Shown here piece by piece: positions 28,427 through 37,657 of a stretch of 64,000 nt of DNA. Each line of letters opens with the position of its first letter. The first letter of the stretch is position 1. The notes under the pieces are model-generated. The model did no database searches and was not told where the DNA came from. It saw only the letters and a list, made by a program, of their open reading frames with translations. The stretch covers positions 78,416 to 142,415 of the forward strand of contig CAYMEV010000008.1 in the NCBI GenBank assembly GCA_964389675.1. The letters run 5' to 3'. A program made the translations under genes and the position numbers. This DNA is from CAYMEV01 sp964389675 [NCBI: uncultured Candidatus Sumerlaeota bacterium] (GTDB lineage Bacteria > CAYMEV01).

Positions 28427-28852
28427 ATGGCTGACCTGAAAGAAAAAATAATGAACATATTAAAGAAGCACAGCCTTATGTCATTTGCAACACTTACGGA
28501 AGACAACAGGCCATGGGTCAGGTATGTGACAGGCTCTGTCTTTGATGATATGCGCATTGTATTTGCAACCTTCAAGAATTCCCGTAAGGCAAAGCAGGTG
28601 GAGAAAAACCCGGAAGTACACATTACCTGCGGTATAACAGACCCTGAAAAAGACCAGGAATACCTCCAGGTAGCAGGAAAAGCAAAGATATCCACTGACA
28701 GTAAACTGAGGCTCCTCTACTGGAGCGAAGGCCTGAAAAACTACTTCAAAGGCCCCGATGACCCGAACTACTGCCTGTGCATCATAACCCCCTATCTCAT
28801 AGAGCTCAACACCATGGAATCCCCCAAACCCCTCGTATGGAAAGCCGAATGA
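28427..28852 (+). CDS. Pyridoxamine 5'-phosphate oxidase-family FMN/F420-binding protein
   Basis: A 141-residue split-barrel flavoprotein of the general-stress-protein 26 type. The sequence SLMSFATLTEDNRPWVRYVTG is the FMN-binding first strand pair, followed by FATFKNSRKAKQVEKNPEVHIT and the closing YLIELNTMESPKPLVWKAE. Members bind FMN or F420 and take part in redox or stress responses; most are not true PNP oxidases. Strong ribosome-binding site (AAAAGGAG). It sits 58 bases upstream of the ligase-cas6 pair on the same strand and could be co-transcribed with them. Confidence 0.88.
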   Translation: MADLKEKIMNILKKHSLMSFATLTEDNRPWVRYVTGSVFDDMRIVFATFKNSRKAKQVEKNPEVHITCGITDPEKDQEYLQVAGKAKISTDSKLRLLYWSEGLKNYFKGPDDPNYCLCIITPYLIELNTMESPKPLVWKAE

Positions 28853-28910
28853 TGCTGAAAGACTGGCAGTCCCAGGCAACAGGAATCCTCGAGAGCCACA
28901 GGCCGAAGAA

Positions 28911-30314
28911 ATGAACAAGGCATTCGACACCATATACAATCTTGCTGTTGAAAGGGTGCCCGCCTACCGTGATTTCCTGCAAAAGACATTAGGTCATATC
29001 CCGGCAATACCTGAGGAATACCACCTGATACCCCTTACCGATAAAAAAAACTATATCAGGCAGTATACATTAGACCAGCTCTGCCTGGACGGGACACTCC
29101 ACGACAAGCATATAATATGCCGGAGCTCCGGGACCACCCAGAAGCCCACATACTGGCCCCAGCTCCCATCCCAGGAGCAGTATGTGGATTATTACCTATA
29201 CAGCGACCTCTCTGAATCCTTTGACATAGAGCATAACCCTGTCCTTGCCATAGTAGGCCTCGGCCTCGGCTCATGGATATCAGGCGAACTGACCACATGG
29301 GGGCTTCGCAACCTCGGCATAAAGAAAAAAAACCTGACACTATTCACCCCAGGCATAAATGAACAGGAGATACTGGAAGCCCTTTCCCAGTTTTCGCCCC
29401 ATTACAAATACACCGTGATCTACAGCTATCCCCCTTATGCAAAGCGGATAATAGACCTGGCAGTCCAGGCAGGTATACCCATTAAGGACTTCAATATAAA
29501 TTTCCGCCTTGTCGGCGAGGGCTACTCTGAAAATTTCCGCGACTACTTAAACAAATACATGGGCTACAACCCTGACAATATCCACACCATACTCTCAGGA
29601 TACGGCTCTGCCGATTTCGGCAGCCTCGGCAAGGAAACACCCCTGTGCGCCACAATAAAGAGGATACTGCATAAGAACCCCAGAATAACTGAAAAACTCT
29701 TCGGTACAACAGTGATACCCACCATCTGCCAGTATGACCCGAACAGCCATTACCTGGAAGAGATAGATGAAGAACTGATAGTCACAAAGAACCAGGCCAT
29801 ACCCCTGGTCCGCTACAGGACCTCAGACAGGGGCGAACTGATGGAATTCAATGACCTGATATCTATCATCCAGAGATACGGCATAGACCCCATAGAGCAT
29901 TCAAAGAAACTCAATGTAAGCCCCCAGAATATCCAGAACCTGCCATTCGTCATAGTCTACGGCAGGATAGACGGAGGCATTACAGTATTCGGCGCCAATG
30001 TCCTCGTTTATCAGATAAAGGAAGCCCTTGAGAAATCCACCTTCCTCACAGAATATTTCACAGGCAACTTCTTCATGAAAAAAACCGAAGATCAGGACTT
30101 AAACCCCATCTTCGAGATATACCTCGAACTCCGCAACGACGAGATCATACCCGATTCCAGCATCACCTCCCAGGAGATATCCATAAACCTCCAGGCAATA
30201 TCAGCAGAATACAGGGCCATATCAGAATCCATACCAGACAAGGCAATGCCTGTCGTCAAATTCCTCACCAACGGCTCATTCCTGGATACCCACAAGATAA
30301 GGTACACGAAATAG
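28911..30314 (+). CDS. Phenylacetate-CoA-ligase-like adenylate-forming enzyme
   Basis: A 467-residue PaaK/F390-synthetase-like protein. The ATP loop ICRSSGTTQKPTYWPQ lies near residue 65; FRLVGEGYSENFRDYLNKYMG, SGYGSADFGSLGKE and the later PLVRYRTSDRGELME are the usual adenylate-site and hinge motifs. It activates a carboxylic acid with ATP to an acyl-adenylate, then usually to a CoA thioester. Third codon positions are visibly richer in C than in the cmr genes. Its TAG stop overlaps the GTG start of cas6 by one base, so the two are translationally coupled. A metabolic ligase next to cas6 may be chance or an accessory gene. The ribosome-binding site is weak. Confidence 0.8.
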   Translation: MNKAFDTIYNLAVERVPAYRDFLQKTLGHIPAIPEEYHLIPLTDKKNYIRQYTLDQLCLDGTLHDKHIICRSSGTTQKPTYWPQLPSQEQYVDYYLYSDLSESFDIEHNPVLAIVGLGLGSWISGELTTWGLRNLGIKKKNLTLFTPGINEQEILEALSQFSPHYKYTVIYSYPPYAKRIIDLAVQAGIPIKDFNINFRLVGEGYSENFRDYLNKYMGYNPDNIHTILSGYGSADFGSLGKETPLCATIKRILHKNPRITEKLFGTTVIPTICQYDPNSHYLEEIDEELIVTKNQAIPLVRYRTSDRGELMEFNDLISIIQRYGIDPIEHSKKLNVSPQNIQNLPFVIVYGRIDGGITVFGANVLVYQIKEALEKSTFLTEYFTGNFFMKKTEDQDLNPIFEIYLELRNDEIIPDSSITSQEISINLQAISAEYRAISESIPDKAMPVVKFLTNGSFLDTHKIRYTK

Positions 30315-31267
30315 TGCTGCCCTTCATCCACCTGCAGGTAAACATAAAGGCAATTGACAGAATAAATCTCCCCCTTAATCCCGGCTCTGCCATACGGGGA
30401 TTTTTCGGCTTCATGTTCAAAAGGATAGTATGCTCGGATTATCAGAAGGAATGCAGCAAGTGCCTCCTTAATCAGAACTGCGCATACTCCTATATATTTG
30501 AAACCCCTGTTCCGGATAATAGCGAGGTTATGAGAAAATATGAACATATACCCAAACCATTTGTCCTCTTTCCTCCATTGACCAAAGGCGGAATCATCCA
30601 GCAGAATTCTGAGACATTCTTAAAGCTGACCATAATAGGCAAAGCAATTAGCTATCTTCCCTATTTTGTATATACACTGATAAATCTCGGGGATCACGGT
30701 ATTGGCAGAAAAAGAGCAAAATTTGAGATCAAGGACATAGCCCACCTCAATTCAACCGAAAAAGATTCCATAATATACAGAAAAGGAGATGAAAAGGTCT
30801 TCTTCGACCCGTCCAAAATTGACTATACCCTGCTTGAAAGATACATAGACAAGCTCTCAGAAAAAACTGAACTTGTTTTTTATTTTCTAAGCCCTCTCAG
30901 GATAACTTATGATGGAAAGAATCTCCAGCCGGAATCCCTCGAATTTCACAATATTATAAGGGTTCTTCTCCGCAGGGTATTCCTTCTTTCAAAATTCCAT
31001 ACATCTTCACCCCTGGATATAGATTTCAAAGACCTGATTGAAAAAAGCCAGGATATCAAAAAATTGCATTCCGACCTCTTCTGGTATAATCTCCGGAGAC
31101 ACTCCTCGAGACAGCACAGGTTCATCAATATGGGAGGCATAATGGGAAATGCCGTTTTCCAGGGTGATTTCAAACCATTTCTTCCCTTTCTGGTTTTAGG
31201 AACCTATATAAATATGGGCAAGAATACAACCTTCGGCCTTGGAAAATTTGATGTAGATTCCTATTGA
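30314..31267 (+). CDS. cas6: CRISPR endoribonuclease Cas6
   Basis: A 317-residue Cas6 (PF10040-type). It shows the Cys motif of this family, CSKCLLNQNCAYSYIFETP (about 52-70), the repeated RAMP-type ferredoxin folds, and the Gly-rich C-terminus GNAVFQGDFKPFLPFLVLGTY...GKNTTFGLGKFDV. Cas6 cuts the CRISPR transcript within each repeat and leaves an eight-base 5' tag; for this array the tag would be AUUGCGAC. Start codon GTG at 30314, overlapping the stop of the ligase gene. It is separated from cmr1 by a 256-base gap with a strong hairpin, so it is probably controlled apart from the effector genes. Confidence 0.9.
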   Translation: MLPFIHLQVNIKAIDRINLPLNPGSAIRGFFGFMFKRIVCSDYQKECSKCLLNQNCAYSYIFETPVPDNSEVMRKYEHIPKPFVLFPPLTKGGIIQQNSETFLKLTIIGKAISYLPYFVYTLINLGDHGIGRKRAKFEIKDIAHLNSTEKDSIIYRKGDEKVFFDPSKIDYTLLERYIDKLSEKTELVFYFLSPLRITYDGKNLQPESLEFHNIIRVLLRRVFLLSKFHTSSPLDIDFKDLIEKSQDIKKLHSDLFWYNLRRHSSRQHRFINMGGIMGNAVFQGDFKPFLPFLVLGTYINMGKNTTFGLGKFDVDSY

Positions 31268-31343
31268 CAAAATAAAAAAAAAGCCTATAATTAAAAATAC
31301 CATCCAAAAAAACATGCAAGCCCATCCTCTGGGGCTGATTTTA

Positions 31344-31403
31344 CCGGGTCTCCTCTACTCCCTCAAAAGCTGATATTATTTTCAGCTTTTGAGGCTGACC
31401 CGG
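31344..31403. terminator. Long two-tier hairpin between cas6 and cmr1
   Basis: Inner perfect 12-pair stem CTCAAAAGCTGA (31362-31373) with TCAGCTTTTGAG (31382-31393), eight-base loop; outer stem CCGGGTC (31344-31350) with GACCCGG (31397-31403). No U-run follows, so it may be a processing or attenuation site, or a small repeat element, rather than a classic terminator. Confidence 0.5.
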
Positions 31404-31523
31404 GAGAAAAAGTATTTGAATTTTATTTAAAAAAATATTATAATGAGTAAATAATCCTAATAATTTTATAGGGGTTATGTTTCATTAGCGAAACTACTAA
31501 TAAATTTAGTATTGGAGAAATAT

Positions 31524-32525
31524 ATGCAAAAATTAGATTTTAATTGTGAAATTGTAACACCAATGTTTGCAGGTGATGCAGAACCTACAGATGCAGCCAT
31601 AAGGGCACAAACAATAAAAGGTCTTATGAGATTCTGGTGGAGGGCATATAATGCTACAAAATATAAAACCATAATCGAATTAAGACAAAAAGAAGGTGAG
31701 ATATTCGGTACTACTGAAGGGAATGGAAGAAAAAGCAGCTTTAAAATAATTGTGGATGCTGGTAACATTAGGTCTACAAAGGAAAGCTTAATACAGGAAA
31801 AAGATTTAATGGTAAAGGTCGAAGGAAAAAATTTTAGTATTAACATACTTGAATATCTAGCATTTGGGCCCTGTCAATTTGGTAAAATTATAAGAAATTA
31901 TTTTAGCCCTGAGAATATATTTAAAATGAAAATTGCCATAATGGATAATAAAAAAGAAGATGATATAATTGATTCTCTCAAATTATTAGTATATTTTGGA
32001 GGAATTGGATCCAAATCAAGAAATGGCTATGGCAAGTTCAGGATAGGATTAACAGATAACTCTGACTATAAAAAGTTACTGCAATTTAATGACATAATAT
32101 CAAAAGCAAAAAACCTTTGCAAGGGATCAGGTAGTGTTGCAGAATTTCTATCATTTAATAAGGAATCTCATTTATATGAATTGAAAAATAGATATGACTC
32201 ATGGTATAGATGCCTTGGGGAACTTGGGAAAATATACAGGCAAAGCAGGCTATCACTGGAAAAAAGACATGTCTATGAAAAAAGACAATATATAGGAGCA
32301 CCTATAATAACCAAAGAAAAGCCAAAGCTCATCCTTGGTGAAAAAGAAAGAAAAGGTAAACCTTTTTTCTTAAATGTAATTAAAGTAGATAATTCATATC
32401 TCGGATATATTCTATACCTTCATTCTGAAAAGTACCATGAATCAAAAGGCAATAAAACAGACTATCTAAAAGTATTAAGAGAGGTCAACGAATACCTCTC
32501 TAAGGATATGAAAGCAATATTTTAG
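31524..32525 (+). CDS. cmr1: Type III-B RAMP subunit Cmr1
   Basis: About 333 residues from the ATG at 31524, chosen because GGAG lies six bases upstream; the frame is also open from a TTG at 31512. The N-terminus DFNCEIVTPMFAGDAEPTDAAIRAQTIKGLMRFWWRA is the classic Cmr1 signature (RAMP Gly-rich loop plus RxxxxxRFWWR). Further Gly-rich loop: FGGIGSKSRNGYGKF. Cmr1 caps the 3' end of the crRNA in the Cmr complex and takes part in target-RNA recognition. Runs directly into cmr2. Confidence 0.93.
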   Translation: MQKLDFNCEIVTPMFAGDAEPTDAAIRAQTIKGLMRFWWRAYNATKYKTIIELRQKEGEIFGTTEGNGRKSSFKIIVDAGNIRSTKESLIQEKDLMVKVEGKNFSINILEYLAFGPCQFGKIIRNYFSPENIFKMKIAIMDNKKEDDIIDSLKLLVYFGGIGSKSRNGYGKFRIGLTDNSDYKKLLQFNDIISKAKNLCKGSGSVAEFLSFNKESHLYELKNRYDSWYRCLGELGKIYRQSRLSLEKRHVYEKRQYIGAPIITKEKPKLILGEKERKGKPFFLNVIKVDNSYLGYILYLHSEKYHESKGNKTDYLKVLREVNEYLSKDMKAIF

Positions 32526-32541
32526 ACTAAGGAGTATAAAT

Positions 32542-35292
32542 ATGAACAATAATGATTATATAGCACAGCTTCAAGCTTTTTTTCATGATCCCATAGATAA
32601 GCCTATAAACATTCACAATCATGAAAAACGTGCTGAAGAACAGATCTCTCAACTAGGACTTCAATATAATAAACCTTCAGCATCAGATCATATTGCATCT
32701 GCTGCAGACAGGATACATTCATATAATGATAACCAGGGAAATACTATCCAGGTTAACTTTGACTCAGAAGGAGAGATTACGCATCCCCTCGGAAGCGGAG
32801 TTTTAAAGCTCACCGACCAGGGAGACCTTATGATCAACACTAAAAATGTAGCAGATAATATTACAAAATATCTCCATGATCTTAAAGACAGATACAATGA
32901 TAGCTATAAAGATATTATTATAAGACTTTGGAGAGAATTTCCTGAGAAAATAAAAACTGATGAGCTGCCTAACTATAGGCTTGGTAATCTGTGGGATTAC
33001 CTTCCAGCTGACACAAGAATACCCGATCATTCTATCCTTTCTCACAACTGGCTCGTATCAGCAGTAGCTTCCTGCGGGGACAATATAATTTTTTCGAAAT
33101 TTTCTATCGGTCCTGTTCAAAGCTTCATCTCAACTGCAAAAAGAACTGAAGATTTTTGGATGGGCAGCTACATGCTATCCTATCTGATTTCCCAAACAAT
33201 AATATATATAATTGATAATTTAGGTCCACAACATATTATATTTCCTTATGTAAAAGGTCAGCCATTCATAGATTATCATTTATGTGATAAATACCAAATA
33301 GAACTATATAACCAGAGTTCCCCTGATCACCATAAAAATTATAAATATAAGATCTACAATTCATCCCTTTCAAATGTCGTATTTTTTATATGCCCCGAGA
33401 AGGAATATAAACAAATAATTGAGAAAATTCAAAAATACATCATGGAAGAATGGGATAAATTATGCAGAGAAGCCCAAAAAAAATTCAGTTTCAATGATTA
33501 TGCAAAGAAAATATTTAATGAACAAATAGGAAGCTTTTTAGAATTCAATTCTGCAGGAATAAAAATAGAATCATGTAATATTAACAACTTCTTAGATACC
33601 TATCAGAAAGCTGTTGGCAAAATTATGAAGCCAAAAAGCAATTACAAACCTAATATAGGAACATACTGGGACAATATATATGAATACCTTGATAAAGTAT
33701 TTTCCTCCTCAAAATTAACAAAAAAATTTAACTATATCGAGGAAGAGGGCAGAAAATGCACATTATGCGGAGAGCATTCTGCAATTGCACCAGATGAAGA
33801 GACAAGCAACTCTACATCAAAACTTAAAGAATACTGGAAAGATCATACTAAAAACCTTGATTCATTCCGCATCGATAAGGATGGAAATGACAGATTGTGC
33901 GGAATATGCCTTACAAAAAGAATGGCTCTGGAATCATTTTTCAAGAACAAATACAAGGACTTGAACACAGATATTAGTTTTCCTTCCCTTATGTCAATAG
34001 CATCATGGCCATTCAAACTTAAAGTAATAGAAAACTGGGAAACATATATAAAGAGCACCAATTATGCAAGCAGTAACAATAAAAAGCTAAAAGACATAGT
34101 AGAAGAATATAATCATTTAATAGACGAGAATGCTGAAAAAGTGCATCTACCCTATAATATAATTAAAAAGCTGAAAGATAAAACAAAAATCTTAGAGGGA
34201 AACACTGACACTAGAATGGAAAATTTTATGAGATATGATGGACAATGGATCTACATAGATGCAATAAAAAACAATAAGGATATTGATAAGAAAACAGCAG
34301 GAAAAATCATATCTTATCTTAAGACAATCTACTCCACAATAGGTGATAGACCCAACAAATACTATGCTATAGTATCCATGGATGGAGATGAGATGGGAAA
34401 ATGGCTATCAGCGACACATCCAAAATGGCCAAAATATAAAGATGTAGTACACTCTAAAATGAATCTCAATCTCGCTGATAAAAAGCAGCTTGATGAGAAG
34501 ATTAACCTATCTCCATCCTTGCATGCATTCATCAGTCATACTCTTAACAATTTTTCACTAAATACTGTAACCAGAATCGTAGAATCTGATTACCCGGGAA
34601 AGCTCGTCTATGCTGGTGGAGATGATGTACTTGCAATTTTACCCTTTGATTATGCGCTTGAATGCGCTGAAAAAATCAGATATTTCTTTTCAGGAAATGT
34701 AAACAAGAAGATGGAGATCGACTTAGACCAGAAAAGCGGATACTACAAAATTGGCAAGGATATTATGGCTACTATGGGAGATAGAGCAACAATGAGTGCA
34801 GGGATAGTCTATGCCCATTATAAATATAGCCTGCAATCAGCAATAAAAAAATCCAAATACTGCGAGAAGTCTGCTAAGACATTATGTGGTAGAGATGCAT
34901 ACTATATTTCGATCCTAAAGCATTCAGGAAGCGAAATACAGCTAGGTCTTAAATGGAAAATAAATAATTCAAGATCTATAGATCTAATTAATAATATAGT
35001 AAAAAGTGCTGAAAACGGCAAACTTGCAATGAATTTTTTCTCCTCTGCTCACACTTTACTTAATAAATTAGATAATTCTCAGATAGATATATTTAAATCT
35101 CTGCTGCATAGGGATATTAGAGACCACATAGTAAAGAAAAAAGACAAAGATGAGATATATAATACCATTGAAAAATCATTTAAACCTATACTAGATAATC
35201 CACCAGAAAATTCAGATAGATCAAAAAAGGCTTTTCTGCTTAGCCTGCTCTTATGCATGCGCTTTCTAGCTTCTAAAGGAGGAAAAGAATAA
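32542..35292 (+). CDS. cmr2: Cas10/Cmr2, cyclic-oligoadenylate synthase subunit
   Basis: A 916-residue large subunit. An HD-like motif is at residues 15-16 (AFFHDPIDKP), followed by SDHIASAADR, both typical of Cmr2. A zinc finger is formed by C406/C409 and C453/C456. The two palm domains carry the D614-G-D-E motif (SMDGDEMGKW) and the GGDD cyclase motif at 692-695, which is intact, so ATP can be polymerised into cyclic oligoadenylate when target RNA is bound. That signal should feed the CARF proteins at 43-53 kb. Good Shine-Dalgarno (AAGGAG); the next gene starts inside the stop codon. Confidence 0.96.
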   Translation: MNNNDYIAQLQAFFHDPIDKPINIHNHEKRAEEQISQLGLQYNKPSASDHIASAADRIHSYNDNQGNTIQVNFDSEGEITHPLGSGVLKLTDQGDLMINTKNVADNITKYLHDLKDRYNDSYKDIIIRLWREFPEKIKTDELPNYRLGNLWDYLPADTRIPDHSILSHNWLVSAVASCGDNIIFSKFSIGPVQSFISTAKRTEDFWMGSYMLSYLISQTIIYIIDNLGPQHIIFPYVKGQPFIDYHLCDKYQIELYNQSSPDHHKNYKYKIYNSSLSNVVFFICPEKEYKQIIEKIQKYIMEEWDKLCREAQKKFSFNDYAKKIFNEQIGSFLEFNSAGIKIESCNINNFLDTYQKAVGKIMKPKSNYKPNIGTYWDNIYEYLDKVFSSSKLTKKFNYIEEEGRKCTLCGEHSAIAPDEETSNSTSKLKEYWKDHTKNLDSFRIDKDGNDRLCGICLTKRMALESFFKNKYKDLNTDISFPSLMSIASWPFKLKVIENWETYIKSTNYASSNNKKLKDIVEEYNHLIDENAEKVHLPYNIIKKLKDKTKILEGNTDTRMENFMRYDGQWIYIDAIKNNKDIDKKTAGKIISYLKTIYSTIGDRPNKYYAIVSMDGDEMGKWLSATHPKWPKYKDVVHSKMNLNLADKKQLDEKINLSPSLHAFISHTLNNFSLNTVTRIVESDYPGKLVYAGGDDVLAILPFDYALECAEKIRYFFSGNVNKKMEIDLDQKSGYYKIGKDIMATMGDRATMSAGIVYAHYKYSLQSAIKKSKYCEKSAKTLCGRDAYYISILKHSGSEIQLGLKWKINNSRSIDLINNIVKSAENGKLAMNFFSSAHTLLNKLDNSQIDIFKSLLHRDIRDHIVKKKDKDEIYNTIEKSFKPILDNPPENSDRSKKAFLLSLLLCMRFLASKGGKE

Positions 35293-36410
35293 TGGATAAG
35301 AACTTTGGACTAAAAATTATACCTTATGATGTCTGCTATTTCCGCGGATCAAAACCATTCAGCAGGGGCTCAGAGCATTTTGCAGAGTCAGCTTTTCCCC
35401 CGAATCCATCAACACTGTATAATGCACTTAGAACTACAATTATAAACGAGAATAACATAAATATTAGAGATTTTTATAATAGTAATATTCCTGATAATAT
35501 AAAAGAAGAAATCGGTACTGCAAATACAAATGGAGACCTGAGCATTAAAGGCATATTTCTATTTAAAGGCGAGACATATTCAATAATGCCATTTGATATT
35601 GTAAATAATTTAGATCAAGATTACAGGATTTTAAGATTGCATAAAGATGAAAATGTTATAATTTCTGATAAATTACCTTATTTCCCATTTATTGCCGATA
35701 CTTCATATAAATATTCTGGACAATATTTTTCCATTGAAAATCTTAAAAGCTATCTCTACTGTGAAAACAGCTTTACACAGTCAGAAATCAAGGCTGAATC
35801 TGATTTTATCCTCAGGGATAAGCGCGTCGGTATAGGTATCGATAAAAATGCATCAATTGCTGGAGAAGGTCTGCTTTTTATAGCGCATGCAATAGAATTT
35901 AGCCCAGGATCATGCCTGTATGCAATTATAGAAAAATCAAGCTTATTGAAAAATGAAGGACTCATGAGGCTAGGCGGAGGATCAAGGCCATTTATTTATA
36001 AAAAAGAATCCGATATAACTAGCTTTGAGGACATAGATACCGATAAAATAAAAAGAATTATCTCCAAAACAAAACGCTTTAAGGTAATCTTCCTTTCTCC
36101 ATCTATCTCTAAAGAAGGATGGAAAAACACAGAAATTACAGACTGGACAACAAAAAATAATATAGAGATGATTTCTGCACTAATTCAAAGACCAAAAAAG
36201 ATAGGCGGATACAATATGGCTGAAAACAAGCCAAAACCAATGTACAACATGCTTCAGGCAGGTTCAGTCTATTATTTTGATATTAAAAACGAAATCTCAG
36301 ATAATTTACTCGATTCAATCTTTGACTATTTTCATCTAAATAATCATACCGATATAAATAAAAACCAAGGTTTTGGTTTAACCGTTATAGGAGGATATAA
36401 TGAAAAATAA
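35292..36410 (+). CDS. cmr3: Type III-B subunit Cmr3
   Basis: A 372-residue Cas5-like RAMP protein. The N-terminus YFRGSKPFSRGSEHFAESAFPPNPSTLYNALRT is diagnostic of Cmr3, and the Gly-rich loop is MRLGGGSRPFIY. Cmr3 binds the 5' tag of the crRNA and docks on Cmr2. Start overlaps the cmr2 stop by one base with a strong AGGAGG; it overlaps cmr4 by 11 bases. Confidence 0.93.
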   Translation: MDKNFGLKIIPYDVCYFRGSKPFSRGSEHFAESAFPPNPSTLYNALRTTIINENNINIRDFYNSNIPDNIKEEIGTANTNGDLSIKGIFLFKGETYSIMPFDIVNNLDQDYRILRLHKDENVIISDKLPYFPFIADTSYKYSGQYFSIENLKSYLYCENSFTQSEIKAESDFILRDKRVGIGIDKNASIAGEGLLFIAHAIEFSPGSCLYAIIEKSSLLKNEGLMRLGGGSRPFIYKKESDITSFEDIDTDKIKRIISKTKRFKVIFLSPSISKEGWKNTEITDWTTKNNIEMISALIQRPKKIGGYNMAENKPKPMYNMLQAGSVYYFDIKNEISDNLLDSIFDYFHLNNHTDINKNQGFGLTVIGGYNEK

Positions 36411-37257
36411 AAAAAATGACTTATTGTTCTTTTATGCTCAGACCCCTGTACATTGTGGTAGTGGTTCATCTCTCGAGGTCATAGATCTACCGATCCAGAG
36501 AGAGAAACATACAAATTATCCTATCTTCCAGGCTTCATCTATAAAAGGTACAATGCGCAGGTTCTATGATGATGATAAAACAATCGAGCCAATTTTTGGG
36601 CCTGAATCAAATGCGGAATATGCATCATGCATTACTTTCACGGACGCCAGAATATTGCTATTTCCAGTGAAATCATTTAAGGATGTATTTGTTTGGATTA
36701 CATGCCCCCACGTACTTAGGAGGCTTATAAATGACATGAAAAGTATTGGCCTTAGCTACAATACTGAGTTACCATCATCACTTGCTGATGATGAGGCTAT
36801 AATAACAGGTGAAATAAAAAGAATATGCCACAATAACAAATTAATCCTGGATGAGTATGTGTTTAATCCAAAAAGCAGCCAACCTGTCGCAGAGATATTA
36901 GATTCTATTAGCCTTCCACACAAAGATGATGTGATGGATAAAACTGCAATCATATCGGATGATATGTTTAAGTACTTCGTAACAGCTGCAACAGATGTAG
37001 TAGCACGAACCTCAATAGACAAAGATACTGGAGTAGTAAAAGATGGACAGCTCTGGTATGAGGAATATCTACCATCTGATTCTATACTCTACTCAATAGT
37101 CTTTGCTGAAAACTCAAGGAACGATAACAGTAGTAATCTTGATGGCGATACAGTACTGGTAAAAATCAAACAAAGCATTACAAAAATCATCCAAATAGGG
37201 GGAAATGAAACTATAGGCAAAGGCATAGTGCACCTATTCTGGAATAAGGAGGAATAA
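36400..37257 (+). CDS. cmr4: Type III-B backbone RNase subunit Cmr4
   Basis: A 285-residue Cas7-family protein. The motif QTPVHCGSGSS...VIDLPIQRE holds the conserved Asp (D29) used for target-RNA cleavage every six nucleotides; the RAMP loop FQASSIKGTMRRF follows. Several copies line the crRNA. The catalytic Asp is present, so RNA slicing should work. Confidence 0.93.
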   Translation: MKNKKNDLLFFYAQTPVHCGSGSSLEVIDLPIQREKHTNYPIFQASSIKGTMRRFYDDDKTIEPIFGPESNAEYASCITFTDARILLFPVKSFKDVFVWITCPHVLRRLINDMKSIGLSYNTELPSSLADDEAIITGEIKRICHNNKLILDEYVFNPKSSQPVAEILDSISLPHKDDVMDKTAIISDDMFKYFVTAATDVVARTSIDKDTGVVKDGQLWYEEYLPSDSILYSIVFAENSRNDNSSNLDGDTVLVKIKQSITKIIQIGGNETIGKGIVHLFWNKEE

Positions 37258-37261
37258 CCCA

Positions 37262-37633
37262 ATGAATAAAACATTAGGACAGGAAAGAGCAAATTACGCT
37301 TTTAATTGCGTAAAAGATGCTAAAAAGGATTTCAACAGTGAAAAAAAATCAAAAGAATATAAAGTACTTGTAAAGGGTTTCCCCTCAATGATTGTCAACA
37401 ATGGCCTCGGTCAGGCTTTGGCTTTCCTAAAAGCTAAAGGCAAAGATCATCATAGTGCTCTCTATAAAAATATTGATGATTGGTTTAAAAATCCAGCATC
37501 ACCGATAACTATCAATAATACGGACATACTAAAGCATATCATTAATAGCACATCGTTAGACTACCGATATATTACTGAAGAGGCTCTGCTGTTAATAAAC
37601 TGGTTTAAAAAATTTGTGGATGCAGAGATCTAA
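37262..37633 (+). CDS. cmr5: Type III-B small subunit Cmr5
   Basis: A 123-residue all-helical small subunit with the typical N-terminus LGQERANYAFNCVKD and the conserved central FPSMIVNNGLGQALAFLKAKG. Cmr5 copies form the inner filament that supports the target RNA. Strong ribosome-binding site (AAGGAGG), four bases after cmr4. Confidence 0.93.
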   Translation: MNKTLGQERANYAFNCVKDAKKDFNSEKKSKEYKVLVKGFPSMIVNNGLGQALAFLKAKGKDHHSALYKNIDDWFKNPASPITINNTDILKHIINSTSLDYRYITEEALLLINWFKKFVDAEI

Positions 37634-37657
37634 TAAAAAAACTAAGGAGCATGTAAT

